From: Sthenelais limicola
Lineage: Eukaryota; Annelida; Polychaeta; Phyllodocida; Sigalionidae
Direction: 5' to 3'
DNA length: 64,000 nt
Assembly (NCBI GenBank): GCA_942159475.1
Contig: OW804094.1
Span: forward strand, 128,450,755 to 128,514,754
Each line of letters begins with the position of its first letter. The stretch's first letter is position 1. Below, piece after piece: positions 36,801-51,800 of this stretch. The notes beneath the pieces were generated by a model that worked only from the letters and a program-made list of their open reading frames with translations, had not been told where the DNA came from and made no database searches. Position numbers and translations under genes: made by a program.

Positions 36801-39800
36801 ACAGAAATCACCGAATATTATACTCACTACTCTCTATAATTTGTTTAACTAACTTAATCCCACCCAGGATGAATGAAGAGGTCAAGCCATGAAATTTCTA
36901 TTTTCGGATGTACATCCATAAAATGTGATATTCCAAAACTGGGGGTCATATATTCGCTGGTAATATTAGAAGTGAGAGGTTCCCTAGTTACACTACAGCC
37001 CTCATGCGAGGCGTTATGGTAACATGCATTGTAATGGTTTACGCCAAACAAATCAAACAATTGTTATTCGACTGTGTTGCAATAAGCTACTCCACTATAT
37101 TTTACAAATTGTGTGATCTACAACTTTAGGTCTATCAAAACGTTACAATATAACATTCGACTGTGATATATATAAGGTGTATGTAAAACCATCATTTACA
37201 TTATATCTATCATGTATTTCATTTCGTGTAATGCAAGTTTTAAGACATGTTATTTACACTATGAATAACCGACCAATTTCAGTTTCACGCACCATTTGCA
37301 CACCAGACACACTTTCTACGGACTAAGACTATTTAAATGTAAAAAAAAACAGCACGCAGGTAAACTCAATGTTTGTCGGACTTGGTGATTTGAGGCAAGC
37401 TTGCAAGAAGAGAAGGCAATTCTCTTTGAAACCTGACTTTGGCTAATAATCTCAAAAATCACTCGGAGGCATCTTAAACAGCTGCTAACGCAAAAAAGCT
37501 TTTTTTTTCATTCTCCATGGCAAAAAAAAAGCTGGCGCAATTTGGAAGGAATGACGGGCTAGCAAGGAAGCTGCGGGCACGATGAATATAAAACCGTCTT
37601 AGTAGTATAAGACAACCTCTGGCACCAAACAAGAGCTTAAACAGGGAAAATCCCCTTAATAATTGAAGAATTACACCAAGGCAATTCCTGGGTTCGTTTG
37701 TTGAGGTGAATGATTCATAGGGCAGATATACGTGTGATTAAAACTCTCTCCTAAGGATATGCACCATTTAATCCACAGCCATTAGGGATGTAGGGAGGAG
37801 AGGACGATTACCGATAAACATTTCTCATCAACTAGATCCCACATACCACGGGTTCTTGGGAATGTATAGAGAAGAGAGCAGGCTAGGAGAGAGAGAATGG
37901 CAATGTGCACACTACGTGTTAGTTGGAGTATTAGTTGAGAGTAAGTAGTATTTAGAGAGTAGGAACAAGAGACGGCCAAGCGTGAATTGTTAGTGTTTTT
38001 TTCTCTCTGTACCATAAAGCTGCGTCGTACCTCCTGGTGGGGCGGTTGCCGGGCCGTATGGTGTTAGTGTGGTTCCAAACCCAGGCATTGTGGCATATGG
38101 TGACGCCAAAACACCGGGGGTACCTTCATATCCGAAATAAGTGGTATACAATCATGCTATTAATAATCAATAAATCACAATGAAAAAATAAGAAAAAAAA
38201 CATATGTACGGATGATTTGGGGTAATTGAATCATCCGTATAGGATTATCATCTTTGGTAGCCAAAGTAGTAATTGCTACTACTTTGTTGTTCAGGTTTTG
38301 CAATGGGGAAAACAACAGTGAAGGAGAATCATAAAAGGAAGGGAAACAAGTGTACATCAAAATTGGAAAGAAAAATAATCTACAGGATCAAAAATACGCT
38401 AGGGTAAAGATTAGGTTTTAAGGACAACTTAACAGTAATTAAAAGCGCCGATTATAAGCAGAGCTCGTGCATTAAGCATATTTAGCATAAGTCAAAGGCT
38501 AAAATCTAAAGACTCGTGGCGAAAATCTATCACAAGCAGCCAAATCTTAGCTTTGGATAGCTTAAATGAAGCCTCATAATTGAGGTGGCTTATATGCCTT
38601 AATTATAAATATCTAATTAAACAACCCCGGGCATATAATATCATCAGCGGTTAATGGGATTTAAATCTTTGGAGCACAATGTCTGAACTTTAAATGGATT
38701 ATCGAAATGTGATTTTAAGTAATATATGAAAAGAATAAGATCTTATCACAGGTACGTAAATAGTACATAAATTTCGCGTGGGTGGTGGTAATTTGTTATT
38801 AACGTCCATTCATTGTGTTCCTAAGTGCAAAACTATTGTAACGATGTGATCAAATTAACTCATAAAGCGAGAACAATTGAAAACAAATTAAGCCCATGGA
38901 GAAAATAGAGTAAATGTGTGGTTTGCTTCGCAGTTGTTACTTCTTAACTGTTCTGAGGCGGCAAAATGTTTCTTGAAACTAAACATGCTCTCCCAGCGAG
39001 GTGGGATTAAATAGTGTGGTGATAAGTGCGGAACTATTTGTAGCGTATTTGATAATGTGAATTATAGTGCGGAAGCATGCTACATCGTTACTGCTACATC
39101 TATCACGGGGAAGGGGGCTCCAGATAAGTTAGGGAGGCGTAAAAAATATAAGTCTCGCAAACCAGAAGGAATGGCGAGATAGACAGGTCGTTGACGGAAA
39201 GAAGAATGGCGTCAGTTAAGACGCATCAAGAAACTGAAATCCCACCGGGATACAGACATGAAATATGAGAATGAAAAATTAAAAACCGAAGGGAAGAGAT
39301 CGAGCCTGATAAATAGAGGTACTCTAGAGCAAGAGTATACACAGGGTAAGGCAGAGGCAGTAGACGTGGTAAAGTAGAGATGGTAGCAGTAGCTCTGAGT
39401 TTCACAACAATGGAACAACACGGTCTCTTCTTAGGCGCAATAGTTTCCGACGATGCATTTTTCATGGAAAACCTTCCTGCAGCCATTGTATGAAGCGTCG
39501 AAGTCTCGAGTGTGTTTTCGGGGCGGAGTGAAGGCTGAGACCATGTTCGACATAAAGAAGGTGGGATTTAATACATTTGAATAATTTACATTTAAACAAG
39601 AAAACCGAGATTGATCTGCTTTAGAAATTTGGAAGAGGCGGTGCAGGACCAACGGCGGGGGACCGGATAAATAATGTGTCGGGCTTTTTTGGGGGGTTCA
39701 AACTCGAGATTTTAGGCCATAACTTTATTATTGTTTTACTCTGGGGACAAATTATTTTGAAGGGGTGTTCAGACTGTCATGGAAGAATAAGATCTTTTCT

Positions 39801-42800
39801 TCCTCCGTGCGGTGACACTGTCGTTTGGTAATCCCAGGGCTTTGAGCTATGGGCGAGTAAGTCTCGGTGGACTTGGAGGAAAGAGGAAGAGGCAGATTGA
39901 GAGTTCACAACGGACTGGCTCGCCAGACTAACCTGCCCAGCTGACCAGGGAATGGAGCAAGATCTGAGTCTCAGAGAAGAAGAAGGAGACTCGAAGAGTA
40001 CAAAAGGACAGACTAGAATATTGTCAACTCTCTGTGTGTTTAGAGAGACATGGAGATGTAAGAGATCAAAGCTGAAAGCCTCCCCCAAAATAGTGATCAG
40101 CAAGAGGGCAAAATTAACTAGTCTCGAGAGGAAAATAAACATCGAATCAATCAATATATGGAGCATCAAGATAATTCTGTCCATTTTCATTACATGCGGC
40201 AGCCGCGGAAAATAGGGGAAGAACTCCAACAGCGGGCAAACCGGGTTCATATATCAACAAGTAGCGATAGTTCATCACTGTCTAGATCTTTGATTTGAAC
40301 TAGTCTAATTTAAGAGACAACACATCCGATTCTACATTTAACATGCCAATATTTCCAAATTAAGTACACCCAGCCATAGGGTACTAAGTAGCAACATTGT
40401 GACTCCATTTACCCGCATTTTCTATAAACAGTCAATATCAATTTAGTGCCTTTCCGACTTCAATCTTGCCATTACTAAAAATCTGTTCAGTGACTAGATG
40501 GGGGATTAGGACGCATTAACCAGGTTACATTTCTTGCACATAATAGTCTTTAATAAAAGGCACTACCGCCTTGGTTGGAATGTGATGGGGGAAATGAGGA
40601 AAATGGGGATGGGCGGGTGGGAGTGGGTTATGTGGGTGGCCTGAAAGGAAAGGCACAACATTGCGTCGACTGGCATAAATCCATACATAATTAAAGGCAG
40701 TAATTTCCACCCTATATCTTGATTGGAAATTGTTTAACGCCATAGATGTATACTGCCGAATGAAGCGGCGAGATAGGAGCGATGGCGGGCAGATTTAATA
40801 GAGCGAGTCAAACACTCTCTAATGAACACTCGGAGTGACAATTAAGTAATGGATCTCGCAATGTTGAGGTACCAGCAAGCATCCGCGATTATTCCTCGCG
40901 ACTTAAAAGCCAGATTCAATATATAGCAGTGGTATACAAGTATAAAGTGTCTGGGCCTTCGGATGCATTCAATTTGTATTGTTTCCGTGTAGCAGTACAT
41001 AACAAGTGATTGATACATATTGTATGTTCCAGTGATGAGGCTTGGTTCTGCAGATTCTAATTTGATTTTTTCTTCAGTTAAGGGAGCGCGGGATAGTGGA
41101 GGGCACAATTATTGCACTTTAAGATACTAAACTGTCTAGACTGTATTGGCGTTTAGATGTTTGATGTAGTTTGGAAGTTTAATTGGAATACCCCCCTCCC
41201 CTTTTCCAATCCCCCAACCCCACCCATATTCCCTCCCTCTATGACCCATCCCCATCTCCCGAATCTATAAACAAATTAACTTTCCCAAAAATTAAGACGT
41301 ATGAAAGGAAACTTACCTCCAAATCCCATACCCGCAGCCGCCTCTACGGGTACTTGGGCATCCCCCGTCGGCAGATGAGGGTTAGTGTAGTCCCGCGATT
41401 TGTCATTATTATATTTCACATTAAGGCTGGGAAGTTTGGAAAAATCGATTCTCAACGTGCAACACCCATTGTATATGTTCTTGCCGTTCAACGACTGGAA
41501 AAGAAGTAAAAAGAGAGAAACGTGACTCGATGGTCATCTTTTTCATTGATCAAATTTACAGCTACGCTCATCACGCGATACAACGGAAAATCCTTTAAAT
41601 TGATTTTCAATTAAATTTTTTTCCCAAGACGAGTTCAAGCTTTTCATGTCGGTTTACAGCAATTACTTTCTTTATCACTGACGCCAACCAGTCAGAAATC
41701 TAGAACACAAGGTACAAATTATGGTATACAAGATCAAAGTAATTACCGCATGTCTAAAGTAATTACACATGTGTATCGATAGAATAGAGGGAGGGGTTTG
41801 TACTGTCAAGAGAGGTGGCGTGACAGGTGGAGTCGGAATGTAACGGTATAAGTACCCAGGAGTGATTACAAGACTGTTACGTGTTTTGTTATGACAGGTA
41901 CGGTGGCCACCTGAACATACAGGAGGTCCCCATGTCAATAGCATACTACGCGTACTTATCCCCCTCCCCCCACATAACAACATATTACCCTTTCCCTCTA
42001 TGCTCTCTCAGCCCCACATGCAACTTTGTCTCGCCAACCTTCACCAACTGGCATTAATAACTTTCAATACCTGAAACTAATATCACACCGAACGGACCCA
42101 TTCACAATTATCAATTGTTTTAATGTCTTTCAGTCTTAAACAAGCGAGACAATGGGCGCGGGTGAAAAAGAAAGAGGCAATCTGGAAAATCGGTTGTTCA
42201 TAAACGCCAGTCAAATGTGCATTGGGTGACAAGTTAGTGGCCCATTGCCATTGACAGCGATTTCTTGCTGAATAACTCCGTTTGAGTCACCTAAGTCATT
42301 TAAATTGCTGATTCAGTTGATGGAGCAATACGGATGGGACAATTGGATCATCAGGTCTTAAATGTTACAAAATTTTGGACAGCCAGTCTATCCACATTTG
42401 TGATTCGATTAATTAGCATCAGGGCTGTCCAGGATTTAAATGATGAGCTGCGAATGGAGGAGGGCCTGAGTCTTGTGGGGGAAAAAGGGCTAGGCCCTTT
42501 CCTTTAAGGGACTTATGACGCATTAGGTAGATGGCAGTGTGAAAATATAAAGCAACCAAAATGCCGCCACCAAAACTAACACCCAAACACCCACCCACCC
42601 AAGCAGTGCATCTCATTCATCTGAACCCAACCGCCCTAATCGGCGTGTCAGTCAGTCTAACCTGCCCACCACGGATCGACGGGAGAGTCAGACTAGACCG
42701 GTAATTGTCCAAACTCTTTTATGTGTCAATCACCGTGTGAGGAGGAAAGAGCGGATCCGGTGCCTCCGCCACCCGCCATGACAGGCAGCTGGCTTTGAGG

Positions 42801-45800
42801 CAGCGTCCCAATAGAGCCATAGGATCATAGATACCCTGACAAGGGTATAAATATGATTTAACCTCTCGTCGTTTCCTTGGCTAACCATCGCTTAAGAGCG
42901 CAGGGATCTCTAACCTTCACGTCTAGAATTATGTCCTGGGAGGCCAGCCGGGTTATATTTGCTTTTGAGAGTTGTTCAGAATGAATTCGGGGAAGGAGGC
43001 GGCGGTCATTGCAATTTATTCCATAGAGGGGGCAATGACTTTTGCGAGAACTGAGAGTATTGAGTGCGAGATGCCTTTCTCGTTCTGCCCCCACAAACCA
43101 TGTTATATTCTAGATAATGGATACTGTGCATTGGATCCACTCCAGGGCGTATTTGGCTCCTACGGTCTGAGAGGTATATAATTTGTTAAAAATTTACCTC
43201 GAAGAATGGAATATGTCCTCTAATTATTGGGGACAATGATGGTAGTGTATCCTGAACCAGCTACAAAGCTAAATCAACTGAGATAATATACTCATGTAGA
43301 TTCAGACGTCTGAAGAGAAAGAAGAGATCTAGGTGAGCTACTCGGGAAGGCCAACTCAGGTTTCAGTACAAAACATTGGATCTTGATCATTATTAAGACA
43401 GAGATACTGTTGATCGGTGAGTGTTTTGACACGAGTGGCTTTATGCTAATAGGTAGGAGATCAGCGTTTGGTCCCTTTTATCCTTTGGCTCTGAAACCCG
43501 ATTATGTGAGCAGTACAGAGCAATTAATTCTGAGTTCAGGCATTAAAGGAGGGAGTCCGTATTAAAGGGTATTAAAAGGAGGCGCAAACTATTTAGCATC
43601 TTTGAATAGTAAAAGATGCCGGATCTGGTACCGTTACTGAAGTATTGACAAGCAATAGGGCGAGACAGGGGGAGTGGCAAGGGGAAGTAAAGGGGGTCAA
43701 TGCTGGGCAAACGCAAAAAGAATAAAAAATCTCTCAATGGTAAGTGCCACTATGTTATTATGCCGGCAATTTAAGGGGGGACGGTTAATGCGACTACGTT
43801 CAATAGTGGTGTGCCCACCCAGCTGAATAATGCATAGGTGCTGGTAATGTTCCATGCATCACTTGGCAATACCAACAGGCATTGTACCCCACCCAAGTTT
43901 TGGTAACAAATCGCCTCACTACCCCATCTTTCAGCACCCTGGCCATTACCTCGACCCTCCGTCTTACCAAGTCCTAAACTACTAGGTTGAGGGCGATGTG
44001 ACGAAGCCATCAGCGTCCCCAGGCGATGACATGGGTGTATTGATCTGCCTTAGTGGTAGAAATAGTGAATATGGTGAAGGAAAGGATGGGCATACACAGC
44101 CATTCTCCACGTTGCAAGGCTGGCTTCCCACGTACAGTGGCTGGCTTCTACTCTGCCAACCTCTACCTTACAAACAGTAATATAGTGTAATTCACCATTC
44201 AAACTTCATCAACTCCGACACAAAGTCCATCGACACCAACTTAATCCTGCCCCATTTCACAAGCAAGGATTGCTTCTGAGTCAATGGGCACACCATCTTG
44301 CACTACTTACATCCTTTGAACATTAACTAACCTCGCCATCTTCTCTATTAACCACGGTGTGCTTAATAATTTCAACAGTAGATTCCCCCAATAACTATCA
44401 TAAGCAAATTAAGATATTTTACACCATATTCCATATCATCCTCGCACAAGGTGATTCATTATTTTAGTCTGCTTAAGGTAGTTACAGCCCCAGGACAATT
44501 CAAATCAGACTAAACCCACTTTGCGATGATTTCCGATGATAGATGCACTCAAACGGGTTTGTATTTGACTGATGTTGAAAACGATGCACAAACGCATCGG
44601 ATGCAATTAGAGGAAGACCTCTAAGATAGGTGTCTGGCTTAAAGTGGCTCCTTAGACATCCAACGTGCTAGCAAATATCCGCCTTGCAGTCGGGCAGGTA
44701 TTTTAGAGGCGATATAACCGAGATTGAGTCTGATCCGGACCATTATTTCCCAGAATCAATGCTGTACTTGCATACGATAAATGACGGGCACTCACCAGTC
44801 ATTACTCTACCTCCCTCTCCGCCCCCATCCTGCCCAACCACCAAATAACACTCCCTGTGAACTGTGCAGAACGCATTACCTCTGTAGGCACACATTTCCC
44901 ACCCAGTTATCCAGATCTTTGCTGAGAACAATCTGGCTGGGGGGTTGCCGTGGGTGCTTTGCCTTCAGATCGTGCATCGCCACAAGCCTTTATAACTGGT
45001 GACATCTCCATCCAACCACACATTGCTAGCTTTCACACAGGAGCGGCAGATTAGTAGCGGTAAATGGGTGCTTCCCTCATAGTCTTATTATTTATTAGGG
45101 AGGAATGGCGATGGATGGTGCGCCGCTTGTACTCCCCAAGTACTGACAGATGCTGGTTGACAGCTCTGAGATTGGATCCTCTGCAAAGGAGACAAGCTTA
45201 CTTTGGTCTGCACAACACCTTGGTCATCTAGAAGAGAAGGAACGTGAAGCAGAAGGAGGAGGAAGTAGTATGGCATCAACACAGGCCAGGCAGGCGTGGG
45301 GAGACAGCTCATTATCTTGATCTAAGTTTGCTTCCGCCAGCTCCCCAGTGCTTGGGTTGGTGAAACAAGAGTGACTTGAACATGGTAACGTCTAAAGCAT
45401 GGGAGCCATCTCATCACAAGATTAGAGTCTACTTTGTACAACCAACACCGGTAGTCACGCCAGGGGCGACAGTCCTTTCTGGTCTACGTGAAACCTCTCA
45501 GCCAAGGAAATGGGTCTGGAAATGGGCCCAAGATAGATGCATAGATGGATAAATAGCAGGGCTGAATAGAGAGATCATAGATAAGAATATTTGCCTTACA
45601 CAAACGAAGGAGAAAATGCCCGAGATGAGACGGTGAAGTATATTGCATCGGGGGATCCTATAGATATGGGGTTAAAGGCATTTCTTCGGGTAGCTTCTCC
45701 ACTGAATGGTTTAGCTTTATCAGCTCAACGCGGTTAATCGTTTTATCGAGGACAAATGTCACCCAGTATTACAGCTTGGTGGAAATGGTTCGACGTGGAG

Positions 45801-48800
45801 GTGTAGAGGTGGAATGACCTTGTCTTTTACGATTACTTGGGCCAAGGCCAAAGCAGGTTTGAGCTCGGGCATAGGTTACCCCCGAATCAACTAAAGGAAA
45901 AACAGAGTTATCTATGACTATCTATATTCAATACCCAACCCCCACCGTCGCACTATACTGTTTTATCCCCTTGTCAGGCCAATTCGGCTTGGAGTAGTTC
46001 CTTGTTTACAATGGGGATTCGGAGCATAGCATTCGAGGGAACATCAATTTGGAAGTGTGGTACACTGATAATTCTTATCTCGTCAAGATACTAGAGTTTT
46101 TCTGGCGAGGGAGGCCCTAAGTCATTCTCCTGGGCGGGTTGCTTTCCTTCCTTTGTTGACGGTCCTACCACAAGCGGCAGCAACGCAATCTCCATTTCAT
46201 CACTGTTATCCATATGGATGAGAGAGAGACACTCTGCATGTCGTCTCCCGCTTGTACAACACCCCCTCCCACTTTAATTTCCCCAACACCAGCCCCGTTG
46301 TCCACCACCCCACCTCGAACAAACCCCTCGACGAGACACATAGACAAATGCCAATCGTAATGCTTACCACTCGAGCCGTTTGTGCAGCGATCGGATCCGA
46401 GAACTGGATGAGTGCTTGGAATGTGTCTGAAAAACGAGAAAAAGGGAAAGGCTAGGTGAAATGCGATCGACTGAAGGCTTAAGCTAAGAGCTAATGTCAG
46501 TAGCATCAATATAAAGCGAAGAAAGATCTAGAAGTGCGGTATAATACTATAGTAATCGAGACAGTTCTAGCTTTACTCTCCCATGTGGCTACCCATCTCT
46601 CTATCTATCTCTTATTCTCCCTCCCTCTCGGCAATTACCCTTTACTATTTGAGGCAAGGGTAGAATAGTGGGTGAAAGCCATCGCCTTTCTCTACCTCTT
46701 CCTCCTCCAACCACTCCCAAGCCTCTTCAGCACGGGGGAAATCATTGAGAAAGGCAGTTGTTGATGGGCGATGCAGTACAAGTCCATGCCTTGAATACAG
46801 ATCAGGATCGATCATATGATGATGTATTAGGGATGCTTACAAGATTTGTGGTAAATGGAGAAAAATGGACTGCGTTGGAGGATGGACGTTAGTCAGGTTC
46901 CCCTGTCCGTCTCCAAATCATCCCAGGCAGTTGAGATTGAGAGATCTCTCTCGCTCTCTCCCACCAAGGGAACGTTGCCTATTGCTATTCCCTCCCAGTA
47001 ATTGAATGGATCAAAATGCATGAGCACGTTACGTAAGGGGGAATCTCATGTCCCAACAGGCGGCATGCATGAGTAGTCGGCGTTTATTGCAACTGGAACC
47101 GGGAAATGCATTATGGCTCCGATCCATGCATCCATGATAAGCGTTTAATAGAAGTTTTGTGTTTCGACTGAAGCATGGCGTGTGTCTCGCAGCGAGCTGG
47201 CTAGAATTACTTTACAAACAGCACGAAACTTGCGCGCTGCAGCCATTTTATTTTTTTAAAGGAGCTATAATGCTGGAATCCGGTTCGCTTTCACAACATG
47301 AGTGGAAATTTGAAAAGGACCATGTTAAAAATAGCTGGGACAGAGTAAGTTAAGAAGGCCAGTTGGTAGTTGGTGGAGGATTCAAGGATGAGAATTTAGA
47401 GACAGATCGGTTCAGGTTGTCGACGGCCAGCCAGAAAGTGAGGATAAAAAAAGGGGAGGGGCCCAGGGGGTGGGGTCGAGGGACAGAAAAGAGTGATATA
47501 AAGATAAATGGTAAAGACTAAAGATGGCGAACCATCAAGCGATCAGGCCAGTCCCAGTGCGGGGAGATGAAATGCCAAATGCCCTGACTCGGGCATCAAG
47601 AGATCCCCCTAATTGGCTTTATTCCCAGATGAGGCTTTTCTCAACGGCTTTGTTTCTTGCGATAATTTGAGGCGATGATTTGAGAGGCGCTCGCCTCAGA
47701 CAGTGACACGGACATGCATTACAAAATGTCCACACTTAAGAACGTGATCCTATTAGCCTCATTTGCGAGCCGGATATTTCCCATACCGAACTTTTTTAAA
47801 AGAGCATTTCGGACGCCAAAGGTCATGGGAGTCAGTGAAAACTGCCGACTGGATAGAATAATCACTATCAACATTTTATCTGCCTAGCACTTAGCCCGCC
47901 ACCCGCTCTCATTAATACCCAGATGTCACCATTTCATCTCTTATCTCTATTGCGACCAGGCTGGAATACATAACGCAGACACACAGCCTGAGAAGAATAA
48001 TAATATGCCCCGGATCAGAGATACGATTGTTCTAGAAATCACAAGGCAGGCTCTCCCCTTTCTTCCTCCTTAATGATGAACTTAAATAACAACTGCCGAC
48101 AGAAGAAGCAATGCCACGGGCGCTATTGGTCGGGATGTGTTTTTTGTAGTTGTTGCACAAGAGATATGAGAAACTCTCAGGTTTCAAATAATGAAAGGCT
48201 ACCCCGTGGAGAGATTTTGTTTCACTACATTCTATTGAGATGCGTGATAAAACGCCACTAATGATACTCACTATTTTTGTTGAATGTGACTATCTTTTCC
48301 ACCTGGCCGTATCTTGAGAAAAGCTGAAAATAGAAAAGAGAACATCGTCGTCAGCAAGTTCAAAGGTAATTGTGTAACACTCATGAAAAACACATTTGTT
48401 ATAACACATTGTAAGATAGATCAAGCCCTATTCAGCAAACTGTAAATAACAGCGATAATAGGATGTTGTGAAGGCCACAATTCACCGGACGGGGTTAGAT
48501 CGGGGATATTGAATTTCGACGCCCATAATGCTAAGAAAGCCATGCCGTGTTGTGAACATGTAACCCTAACAGGCTGGCGGTATAATAGAGTTCATCCCAG
48601 GGCGGATCTAGAGCTGAGAGCACTGACTTCAGAGAGAGGACATGGCTCCTCCGGATCCTTTAAAAATGATCAGAAGAGAGGAGCAAGGGTAATTTCCCCT
48701 CCATATCCAGCTCAAGCAATCAGGGGGACTTGGCAGAGCACAATGGCCAGGTAATAACCCGGGGCTTTGTGACTACCAGACCTTTTTCACCCGGACATAT

Positions 48801-51800
48801 TGAATCCTAGGCCAGGCCACCTTCATCTGGCGCTGACAAGGTTCCCCTCGGCGTCGCCCTGGCGTGTGAAGAAGCGGGCCAAGACTGGCATTGATGGCGA
48901 CTGCCTGTTGCTGCACCTGATGATAACTCCCCTTTTACTATACTACTACTTGTCCGTGTCTCTCCAATTTACCACTGAGACATTGCTTTCTTTCACCATG
49001 CTATACAACTTCAGAGGTGCTAAGTCCTCCTCGTCCAGGATTTAGTATGGCCACGCCCTAACTTACACACTCAACTCATTGACTATGCATTAAGGCGAGA
49101 GCAAGGCGCGGAGACAGTGAGTCTTAAAGTGGGCTTTCCTCCGCCTTTCAATACTCATAGGAAACACTGCTCCGGAGGATGTTTTTAATCACTAATGTTT
49201 ACGAATGAGCTGTAATGATGCTGCATTGTTCCCAACGTCAATTTTGCAACTCGTTACCCGATTCCTGTGGGTACCGAGCCAGTCATCGAGGGTCACGTTT
49301 TGAGATAAGAAACAACAAACAGCATTTCCTTCAATCATTTCATGATGGAGCCTCCGCAAGAAAAAAACGATTCCCTGGCAAACAAGGAAAGCGTCTGGTT
49401 ACAGGGAAATTATCAGTAGACTCTACATGCAAGGCTTATTATTCACCGTTGGTACATTGGCTAAAAGGGTAAGGCCCACGTCAGCAATGGAATAGACACT
49501 GCTACTAGCGAGGGCCTAATGTCACATGTTCTAGATGTCAACATAGAAAGCACGCATGCACACTATAGACGCTATGCCTAGCTTCTTCCGCCCACCGGAA
49601 ACACTCAGACTAGAGACCTGCGTGCGCATCGAAGGGTTCAAGGTAACTGGTTATCTTGTCGGCCGCTGACCTCTGATGGCTGAGGGCGCTCGTTACTCGG
49701 CCGCCACGCACCAGAGGGCGTTGATGGAGTATTGAGAAACAATCATTTTTGAGGAGCCGGGGCCGAGGCTAAACACGCTACTTCTTAATTCAGACGCCAC
49801 GCGCCGCTTTAAACAAAAGCCAGCGTGATATGCCATTAGGGGGGCGGGGGAGGGATAGGGAAGGAGGAAGGAAGGAAGGGGGGTCGGGGGTTGGTAACAA
49901 GACAGGAAGAAAGGGCTGGGCCATGTGCCTGAATGAGAGCGTACGTAAGGTAGAAACGGAACATTTACTGAATAGCATTGGCCAGATTGCATTAACCTTT
50001 GTCTTACCGGGGCAGAAAAAAGGCTGGTTGAGTATGGGAAAGCGAGCCGATTTGTGAGGCAGGAAACCGGAAGGCATGAGGTGAGCTTGGATGAAGGTAG
50101 GCGGGGGAAGTGGGCATACGATTGGTAGGTGGATGAAGGGAGGACGTGTCATCTTGACTAAGCGGACCTTCTCCATGCACCAGGTGGATGATGTAGGGAG
50201 GAGAGCCATCAAGGTGGATAAATCACCTTCTGTCACCTGGTGCGGTCACTTTCCATATACACACAGACAAGAGTCTGTCGGGCTGAGATCCGATTACTGC
50301 TGCACCATAAGCCGCCATTGCTATCATCAGGTGTCTCACTAGTTCTCAGATTCAGCTTTTAAACAGGGCAAGGGCGGCAAGGTTAGAAGTTTTTTTTTAA
50401 AGTTGGAAAGCAAGGAGACTAACTGTGGGCAGGCGTAGGATGACGTTGGGGAGGCTGCATGTGGAGGTGGGGACCTAAGGCAGGTTGAAATGAAATGAAG
50501 ATGGAAATATTTCTTTCTGAGGGGCCAACACATTATGGAGGATAGGAGAGAGAGAGAGCACGCTCGAGTTATGAAGAGTACAAATCTGGCGACCTGCAAA
50601 CAATGCAGATTCGTAATTTAATAATACTGCCGCCGCTTAGCCGACAGGCATTTTTAGGGAAATCACATCACGAACGCCGAATTTTCACAAGAATCTTTCC
50701 ATCACGAAACGCCATAAAAAGCGATCTTCGTTTCCGTTCTCGGCGAACAAGCCCACGTTACCTATCACCATCCTATCAAATTCAATCATATAAGAAATCA
50801 AAACAAGAAAACCACATTGGATGGGGGGCTGCTGTCAACATATCTGCTATAAAGTCTCCATGTTTTATGCATGCGTTCGTGATGGAGCAAATCAACATTC
50901 TATACGGAGGAGTCACCTCAATTAGCCACTGTCATCTTCTAAAACCCCCTTGGGGGTGATAATCCCCTCTGTCCTATTTTAACGATCCCTGCGTAAGGGG
51001 GCCACAGATCGAGGCCACCAGTAGTAGGAATTAGCTATGGAGAAATCCACTTCGCTACCATCTTTATCTCTGTTCATCCCTCTCTGTCATCCTGGTGCAT
51101 TTCCCGTATTATAACAAGTTATCTTTCCTTGCCATCTCCTGGGAGTTGCGACTAGTTAATGCAAAGCCAAATCAATGCATCTACTAACAGCAGCAGTCAG
51201 TGCTGGGGGAGGGGGGAGGTGATGGTGGAGGAGGAGGAGGCCGGGGGGCACTACCCAGCACACCATTCATTGAAAATACAAGAAGTGCCACCCCTCCTCC
51301 AGCCTCCTCCAATGGCCTTGCTTTGGCTCCAGCTCCATCTCGCAGTGGCCAATATTGAACCTGTTGCTCACCACTGCCTCTCCTGCCAACTCACTGCCAC
51401 CCCCTCCTCCTCCTCCTCCTACAGCTACAACTGCTCCCACCTACCACCATCAGCCAGCTGTCAATTGCGGGAGTGTGAAACGTGGTAGCATTGTTACAAG
51501 GGGGCTTGTCTCGCCCAGCCCGCCTACAGAGCATTGGGCCGCCTAATGACGAAGCACCATTGAGGCACCAGGATAAAGCACCAGGAGAGAAAAGTCAGTA
51601 TTGTGGGCCTGTGAATCAACCCTTTAACAATTATCACCACCACCAGCCAATGCAGCTCTTGAGCCATCAAACGAGTTAGCATTTTATTTCCCTGCGGTTT
51701 CCTTCCCCATCCAGGAATTGTGACCGAAGAATAACATCCATGGTTTTTGTAATCGCAATTTACAATTCACGTTCATGCATATATTAACGAAACTAATTTC

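Noticed and set aside
39777..40250. 157-codon open frame on the - strand
   Set aside because: Lies inside a PTBP intron, has no recognisable domain or splice context, and is close to the longest chance frame expected in 64 kb.
49790..50236. 148-codon open frame on the - strand
   Set aside because: Product of the G/C-skewed, purine-rich intron sequence (Pro/Ser/Leu-rich low complexity); overlapped by frames on the other strand.
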